A stretch of 64,000 nt of DNA from Polyangiaceae bacterium (GTDB lineage: Bacteria > Myxococcota_A > Polyangia > Polyangiales > Polyangiaceae). Each line of letters begins with the position of its first letter. The stretch's first letter is position 1. The position numbers and the translations under genes are program-made. Positions 58,524 through 64,000 of the stretch are shown here, one piece after another. The notes under the pieces are model-generated. The model was not told the DNA's origin. It saw only the letters and a program-made list of their open reading frames with translations, and searched no databases. Location: positions 1 through 64,000 of the forward strand of contig WQYX01000006.1 of NCBI GenBank assembly GCA_009781005.1. The letters run 5' to 3'.

Positions 58524-59222
58524 ATGCATATTTTCGGTGGTTCGAAGGGGCGCGATGGAAGTCTCCCGGGGCAGGGCGGCAAAGGCGTGTTGCCTAGCGT
58601 GACGGAACGAGACTTCGAGCAGCAAGTGCTGCTCAGCGAGATCCCCGTGCTCGTGGAATTCATGACCGAGCGATCGCAGTCTTGCCAAGCCATTGCGCCC
58701 GACGTCGAAGCTTTCGCGAAGGAGATGGAGGGCAAGCTCCGCGTCGTGAAGGTGGATATCGAGAAATCACCCATGCTCGCGCGGCAACTGCGCCTGCAAC
58801 AAGTTCCAACGTTCATGCTGTTCGTCGATCAGCGCCTCGGCGACGCACAGGTCGGACCGCTCAACAAGAAGCAGCTCCTTGCGATGGTCGAACCGTTTTT
58901 GCCTCGGCAAGAAGGCGCGCTCAAGGCGATCGAGGTCGACGTGCTCATCAGGCGCGGGGCCGTCGTCGCCGTCGACATGCGCGACGCATCGGCCTACGGA
59001 CGCGCGCACTTGCCGGGCGCGAAGAACATCCCCGAAAACGAAATCGCGTCACGGCTCGCCGAGCTCTTCATGTTTCAGGGCCAGCCGGTGCTCTACGATC
59101 GCTCGGGAGACAAGACCAAGAAGATCGCGGCGGCGATGGCCGAGCAGGGCACGCCCATCGCGTTCCTCGAGGGTGGCATCCTCGCGTGGGAAGCCGAAGG
59201 TCTCCCCATCGAGCGATCGTAG
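58524..59222 (+). CDS. thioredoxin-like plus rhodanese-like fusion protein lacking canonical catalytic cysteines
   Basis: PVLVEFMTERSQSCQAIAPDVEAFAKEMEGKLRVVKVDIEKSPMLARQLRLQQVPTFMLF; VVAVDMRDASAYGRAHLPGAKNIP...PVLYDRSGDKTKKIAAAM...LEGGILAWEAEGLP. Confidence 0.88.
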   Translation: MHIFGGSKGRDGSLPGQGGKGVLPSVTERDFEQQVLLSEIPVLVEFMTERSQSCQAIAPDVEAFAKEMEGKLRVVKVDIEKSPMLARQLRLQQVPTFMLFVDQRLGDAQVGPLNKKQLLAMVEPFLPRQEGALKAIEVDVLIRRGAVVAVDMRDASAYGRAHLPGAKNIPENEIASRLAELFMFQGQPVLYDRSGDKTKKIAAAMAEQGTPIAFLEGGILAWEAEGLPIERS

Positions 59223-59233
59223 CGGGGGCAGCC

Positions 59234-59716
59234 GTGAAGCCGCGGAAGATTCGTGACGTGACGACCTCCCCGAATCTGGATCATTTCCGGAGTGTGCTTC
59301 ACGCGCACATGCTCAAATGCGGATTGCGCTCTACTGATCAGCGAAAGCTTATTGTGGAAACGTTCTTTCACGGACCGCACCATGTAAGCATTGAAGAATT
59401 GCTCGCCGAGGTGCGCCGCCAAGATCCGAAAGTTGGATATGCCACGGTCTATCGCACGCTCAAGCTCTTGACGGAGTGTGGTGTTGCATTCGGCCGCGAA
59501 TTCGGTGACGGACTCACACGATACGAGCTCGCCGATGAAGCGTCGCACCACGATCATCTGATTTGTGTCGAATGCAGCAAGATCGTCGAATTCGAAGAAC
59601 CCGAGATTGAAGTTTTGCAGGCGCGCGTTGCTGCGCGTTACGGCTTCCTATTGAAAAGCCATAAGCACGAGATGTACGGCACTTGCGCGGAGTGCCAGGC
59701 AAAAAGCGTTAAGTAG
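59234..59716 (+). CDS. Fur-family transcriptional regulator
   Basis: LRSTDQRKLIVETFFHGPHHVSIEELLAEVRRQDPKVGYATVYRTLKLL; HHDHLICVECSKIVEFEEPEIE; CAEC. Confidence 0.93.
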   Translation: MKPRKIRDVTTSPNLDHFRSVLHAHMLKCGLRSTDQRKLIVETFFHGPHHVSIEELLAEVRRQDPKVGYATVYRTLKLLTECGVAFGREFGDGLTRYELADEASHHDHLICVECSKIVEFEEPEIEVLQARVAARYGFLLKSHKHEMYGTCAECQAKSVK

Positions 59717-59768
59717 ACTCACCGCATCCCGGCACGTTGTACTCTATGAGATAGTACATCTTCAGCTA

Positions 59769-59890
59769 GACCGCTTTCAAGTTGACGTGAGGTCGAGGCG
59801 GGGCCGAGGAGCGGACCGGAACAGCCTTGAAGGCTTTGAGGACCGCACCGCAGGCCCCAACGAAGAGATCGCGTCAAATCGAAAGCGGTC
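59769..59890. repeat. palindromic interspersed element, superfamily A/B (copy R9)
   Basis: gaccgctttcaagttgacgtga ... tcgcgtcaaatcgaaagcggtc. Confidence 0.9.
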
Positions 59891-61148
59891 AGAAGGCGGC
59901 GACGAGCTCTTCGAGGTGGGTAAGCGCGCGCTCGACGACCTCCGCCGACGGGCCGAACGAGAAACGCACGTAATCGCGAAAGCGCGATGCGCGGCCGTGG
60001 CGTCGCTTGCCAGGGTTCACGTCGAAAAACTCGCCGGGCACGACGATGACTTTCTTGGATAGCGCCGCGCGAAACAATCCCATACCGTCGTTGAGCGGTG
60101 AGGGGAGGTTCGCGACGTTGCCCCACGCGTAGAACGTGCCGTCCGGGGCGCGGTCGAAACGTATGCCGATGCGCTCGAGACGCGAGAGCATCCGATCGCG
60201 CTTGTCGCGGAACACGTTTTGAATCGCCATGGTCTCTTGGATGACGTGCTCCTCTTCGAAGAGCGGGATGGCAGCGCGCTGAAGTGGTCTGCTCCCGCCG
60301 CCGTCGAGAAACGATCCGGCGCTTGCGAAGCGTTCGATGACGGTCTTCGGGCCGAGCGCCCACGTGATGCGCCACCCTGGATAGCGCCAGTTCTTGGTGA
60401 GGCCGTCGAAGACGACGACGGGATCACGATCGACGTCTTCGACGTAGCGCGCGGCGCTCTCGACGGCCAGCGATCCGGGACGACCGCGATAGATGTAATG
60501 GGAATAGAACTCGTCGAGCAGGAGCGTGCAGTCGAGATTGCGTGCAGTGTGCACCCAACGATCGAGCTCGTCATCCGAGACGAGTTTGCCTGTGGGATTG
60601 CATGGATTCGACAGAAGCAGCGCGGAGAGGCCGCGCCCCAAGATTTCGCGCCGAAGGTCGTCGGAGGTGAAGCTGTAGCCGCGAGCGCCCTCGAGCAGAA
60701 TGGGGATGCTCGTGAACGCCTTGAAGATGTCGAGCAGCTCCTCGTATGCCGTGTAGTCGGGGAGAAAGTGTCCGAGGTTGATGCTGCCGAGACTGGCTGC
60801 AGCGCGCGTGAGCGCAGCGCGGCCGCCACCGGAGACGCACACGTTCTCGGCCGTGTACTGCGAGGGCAGACCCTTGCGATAGAGGCGGTTATAAAGATTT
60901 GCGACCGCTTCGCGCAGCTCGGGCAGGCCCTGGATGGGCGCGTACTCCTGGTCGTCCGGGTCGACGGTGACTTCGCGCACGCGCGGCGGTGCGCCGGGAA
61001 GTTCGCCGGTCTCGGGCTGCCCCTGTCCGAGGTTGCACCAGGCAGGATCGTTCGAGCGAAATCCGAGCTTCGCGGCTTCGCTCGTGACGTAAATGACCCC
61101 CGTTTTTGGTACCGGGCGGAACGCGTAGAAATCGTCGACCACGGTCAT
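59889..61148 (-). CDS. class I/II aminotransferase
   Basis: LGQGQPETGELPG, LLLSNPCNPTGKLVSDDELD, FDGLTKNWRYPGWRITW; start MTVVDDFYAFRPV at 61148. Confidence 0.92.
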   Translation of the reverse strand: MTVVDDFYAFRPVPKTGVIYVTSEAAKLGFRSNDPAWCNLGQGQPETGELPGAPPRVREVTVDPDDQEYAPIQGLPELREAVANLYNRLYRKGLPSQYTAENVCVSGGGRAALTRAAASLGSINLGHFLPDYTAYEELLDIFKAFTSIPILLEGARGYSFTSDDLRREILGRGLSALLLSNPCNPTGKLVSDDELDRWVHTARNLDCTLLLDEFYSHYIYRGRPGSLAVESAARYVEDVDRDPVVVFDGLTKNWRYPGWRITWALGPKTVIERFASAGSFLDGGGSRPLQRAAIPLFEEEHVIQETMAIQNVFRDKRDRMLSRLERIGIRFDRAPDGTFYAWGNVANLPSPLNDGMGLFRAALSKKVIVVPGEFFDVNPGKRRHGRASRFRDYVRFSFGPSAEVVERALTHLEELVAAF

Positions 61149-61351
61149 GTTCCCTCGGCGTTCGTCAGGCATTCCGCCGACGCTAGCATGCTCAGCTTCG
61201 CTTCCGCAATGACGCTTGATGAGCTCCGTAAGCAGCCGGCAGCGCGGCTTGGACGCGATCTCGAACCGCGGTCGAGCAGTGAAATCCTAACGCAAGCAGG
61301 CACTACCATTGTTTGACAGGTTTTCTCAGTGCTACCTATCCTCGAAATGCG

Positions 61352-63766
61352 ATGGGGCAAGCAGTCCTAATCTTCGAGAGCGACGCCACATTTGCGAGTC
61401 AGCTCCGCACTGAGCTCCAGAAGTTCGGCTGTCAAGTTCACGTCGTCGACGACGGCAATGCGGGTTTGCAGCAAGCGGCTTCGGCGCGGCCCGATCTGAT
61501 TCTGTTGTCGATCGAGCTCCGACGCATGAACGGTTTTTCTGTCTGCAACAAGTTGAAAAAAGATCCGACGCTCAAGGATGTTCCACTCATCATCATGTCG
61601 AGCGAGTCGAGCGACGAGACCTTCGAGCAGCATCGAAAGCTCCGGACGCGCGCGGAAGATTACGTGCACAAGCCGATTGGGTTTGCCGAGTTGCTTACGC
61701 ACATTGAGCCGTTCATGCCGCTTGCCGAGCCCGAGCCTGAGCCCGTGGTCATCGAGCCGGAGCCCATTGCGGAGCCGGAGCCCGTCTTCGTTCCACCCGA
61801 TGTCGAACTCGAGGTTGAATCCGACGCCGAGCTCGATGCCGATGACGAGATCCTCATCGAAGAAATGCCGTCCGGACCGCCCGCGTGGCATTCCTCGCAC
61901 GCAGAGGTCGTCGCGGCGGCGTCGCATGCAAACGGTCACGGACCTACTACGCTCGACGCGGCGTTGAGCGGGACGAGTCCGCCACCTGCTCCGCGCGTCA
62001 GCGAGATCCCGCCGTTCGATAACAGTCGCGTCGAGGCGCTCTTGCGTGACGTCGAAGTGGCAGAGGAGCGAATCCGCGAACTCGAAGAGGCGCTCGAGTC
62101 TGTGCGTCGTGAGGCCGATCAATCGCGCCGTGACGCGGACGAAGCCGAGGCGCGTGCGGCTGCCGCGAGCGCGAGGCCCGCGATCCTCGCGTCACGTCCC
62201 GGGCGCGAGATCCTCGATCTGCGAGAGGCACTCAACAAAAAAGACAAGGAGCTTCTCTCTCTCAGAGAGGGGCTAAGCAAGAAGGACAAGGAGATCGTCG
62301 AGGTTCGCGAAAGGTCGCTGGGTCTCGAGCGGCAGAAGGCCGATCTCGACGACAAGGTCCTCGAACAAGAGCGCGCGCTCGCAGACTATGCCGACAGGGT
62401 TGCCTCGCTTCAGGCCGACAAAGAGCAGGCGAGGAAGGCAGGCGACGATTTCAAACGTCGCGCCGAGCGCACGCAGCAGGAGGTGTTGGCGCGCACGAGC
62501 GAGATCGCGGAACTCAGAGAGACGCATTCGCGTGAGCTCGAAGCGCGTGAAACTGACATGCGAGCAGAGGCCGACGCTGCGCTCGCCGCAGCGAAGCAAG
62601 CGCACGAGCGTGCGATGGCGGAGGCCGACGCCGTGCTCGTCGCAGCGGAGCAAGCGCACGAGAGCGCGATGGCGCAGGCAGCGGCCGACAAGCGATCCGC
62701 ACTCGAGGGGGCGAGGAAGACCGCGGAAGAGGAGCGGGCGCGCGCTCTCGATCAGCAGAGACGGGAGCTGACACTCGCACACGAAGCCGAGACTTCTGCC
62801 GCTGCGCAGGCGCATCGTGAGGAGGTCGCGAAGATTTTCGCCGAGCACGATGACGCGGTTGCCGCGCTCACGACGAGCCACGAAGAGGCGCTCGCCGCGC
62901 TGCTCAGCAGGCACGAAGAGGAGCTCGTTTCGCAGAAGAACGCGCTCGAAGCGGAGCGCGATGAGAAAGTTGCTGCTGCGAACGCAGACGCGGCCCGGGC
63001 GCGCGAGGATGCCGATCAGCGCGTGGCGCTGGCGGAGAAGAACGCGGCGGAGAAGATCTCGGCCCTGACCGAAGAAGCCGCGGAGAACCTTTTTGCGGCA
63101 CAACAAGAGGCTGCCGAGAAACTCACCGCATCCGAGAAACGCGCAGCAGAGAAGTTTCTATCATCGCAAGAAGAGGCACGAGAGAAACTCGCGGCGGTAG
63201 AGCGAGAGGCGGCGGACAAGCTCGCAGCAAGAGAGCGTCATGCGGCGGACGAATTCGCTGCCGCGCAGAAGGAAGCGTCAGACAAGCTTGCGGCCGCCGA
63301 AAAAGCAGGCGCCGATGCGCTCGCCGCGGCGAGCGCCGAAGCGGCCGATAGGCTTGCCGTGGTCGAGCAAGACGCGGCGAACAGGCTTACGCAAAGCGAG
63401 GTCGAGAGAGCAGCAAGCAAAGCTACGAGCGATGCGCGCATCAAGGAGCTCGAAGACGAACTCCAGAGCCTACGTCAGATCTCCGACCAGCGGGCCAAGG
63501 AGCTCGCGCAGACGACGGCGGTTCGCGATGGCTTCGAGCGAGACGTGGTGCAAGCTCGCGAGCGCGTCGCCGCGCTCGAGGTGGATCTTGCTGCTGCGAA
63601 GCTGGCCCACGAGGAAACCAAGACACGCCTCGTCGCAGAGACCGGGCGTCTCGACAAGGCGTTCGCGAAGATCGAGGCCGACAAGTCGTCGCTCGATCGC
63701 GCGAAGGACGCTCTTGCCGTGGCTCTCGCGCAAATCGAAGAAGCCGAGGCACGCACAGCCTCGTGA
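61352..63766 (+). CDS. FrzS-like protein: N-terminal pseudo-receiver, acidic/proline linker, long coiled coil
   Basis: MGQAVLIFESDATFASQLRTELQKFG...FSVCNKLKKDPTLKDVPLIIMSSES...FEQHRKLRTRAEDYVHKPIGFAELL; heptad-rich C-terminal region. Confidence 0.85.
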   Translation: MGQAVLIFESDATFASQLRTELQKFGCQVHVVDDGNAGLQQAASARPDLILLSIELRRMNGFSVCNKLKKDPTLKDVPLIIMSSESSDETFEQHRKLRTRAEDYVHKPIGFAELLTHIEPFMPLAEPEPEPVVIEPEPIAEPEPVFVPPDVELEVESDAELDADDEILIEEMPSGPPAWHSSHAEVVAAASHANGHGPTTLDAALSGTSPPPAPRVSEIPPFDNSRVEALLRDVEVAEERIRELEEALESVRREADQSRRDADEAEARAAAASARPAILASRPGREILDLREALNKKDKELLSLREGLSKKDKEIVEVRERSLGLERQKADLDDKVLEQERALADYADRVASLQADKEQARKAGDDFKRRAERTQQEVLARTSEIAELRETHSRELEARETDMRAEADAALAAAKQAHERAMAEADAVLVAAEQAHESAMAQAAADKRSALEGARKTAEEERARALDQQRRELTLAHEAETSAAAQAHREEVAKIFAEHDDAVAALTTSHEEALAALLSRHEEELVSQKNALEAERDEKVAAANADAARAREDADQRVALAEKNAAEKISALTEEAAENLFAAQQEAAEKLTASEKRAAEKFLSSQEEAREKLAAVEREAADKLAARERHAADEFAAAQKEASDKLAAAEKAGADALAAASAEAADRLAVVEQDAANRLTQSEVERAASKATSDARIKELEDELQSLRQISDQRAKELAQTTAVRDGFERDVVQARERVAALEVDLAAAKLAHEETKTRLVAETGRLDKAFAKIEADKSSLDRAKDALAVALAQIEEAEARTAS

Positions 63767-64000
63767 GAGTGACGTGCGTCATCGAGCGCATGACCGAGGC
63801 CGATCTCGACGAAGTCGTTACGATCGATCTCGACGCGTTTCATCCCGACCGCTTTCAAGTTGACGCGATTTCATCGTTGGCGGCTGCGGTGCGGTCCTCA
63901 AAGCCGAAGCAGGCTGTTCCGGTCCGCTCCTCGCCGGCCGCCTCGAACTCGCGTCAACTTGAAAGCGGTCTAGAAAGTGCGCGCGTGCTCCGAGAGGCGA
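63763..64000 (+). CDS. N-terminal part of a possible RimI-like N-acetyltransferase containing an in-frame palindromic repeat (partial, right edge)
   Basis: GTGA overlap with upstream stop; VRVTCVIERMTEADLDEVVTIDLDAF resembles GNAT/RimI N-termini; open to the window end through the repeat. Confidence 0.5.
   Translation, partial: MRVTCVIERMTEADLDEVVTIDLDAFHPDRFQVDAISSLAAAVRSSKPKQAVPVRSSPAASNSRQLESGLESARVLREA
63847..63970. repeat. palindromic interspersed element, superfamily A/B (copy R10)
   Basis: Perfect 22-bp terminal inverted repeats gaccgctttcaagttgacgcga / tcgcgtcaacttgaaagcggtc. Confidence 0.95.

Overview
GC-rich chromosomal window that looks myxobacterial/deltaproteobacterial: serine/threonine kinases, a FrzS-like protein, an FHA/AAA+ regulator and a serpin lipoprotein. 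Housekeeping genes include folE, glmS, an isocitrate/isopropylmalate-type dehydrogenase, ald, pyrD, rpiB, aspC-like, tatA, pheT/pheS, rplT/rpmI, pgm, an ABC-F ATPase and a Fur-family regulator. Accessory regions: (i) an orphan T6SS-type island at about 15.0-23.7 kb (VgrG, PAAR fused to a papain-like effector, candidate immunity gene, tip-less Rhs, M15 peptidase lipoprotein) with two apparent homopolymer frameshifts; (ii) a TA/defence-like cluster at 30.5-34.1 kb (VapBC-like, then DUF262 and HipA in overlapping genes with no HipB); (iii) an AAA-ATPase plus small-partner pair at 55.4-57.2 kb inside a region with DppB/DppC-like permeases. The most striking non-coding signal is a superfamily of roughly 120-190 bp palindromic interspersed elements with about 10 copies in 64 kb. 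They often abut stop codons. One copy is nested inside another, and one appears to sit in frame inside a rimI-like gene. Two further structured repeat families and a tatA-derived chimeric micro-ORF created by tandem duplication were also found. No rRNA, tRNA or CRISPR array was recognised. All calls come from reading the sequence; no database search was run.
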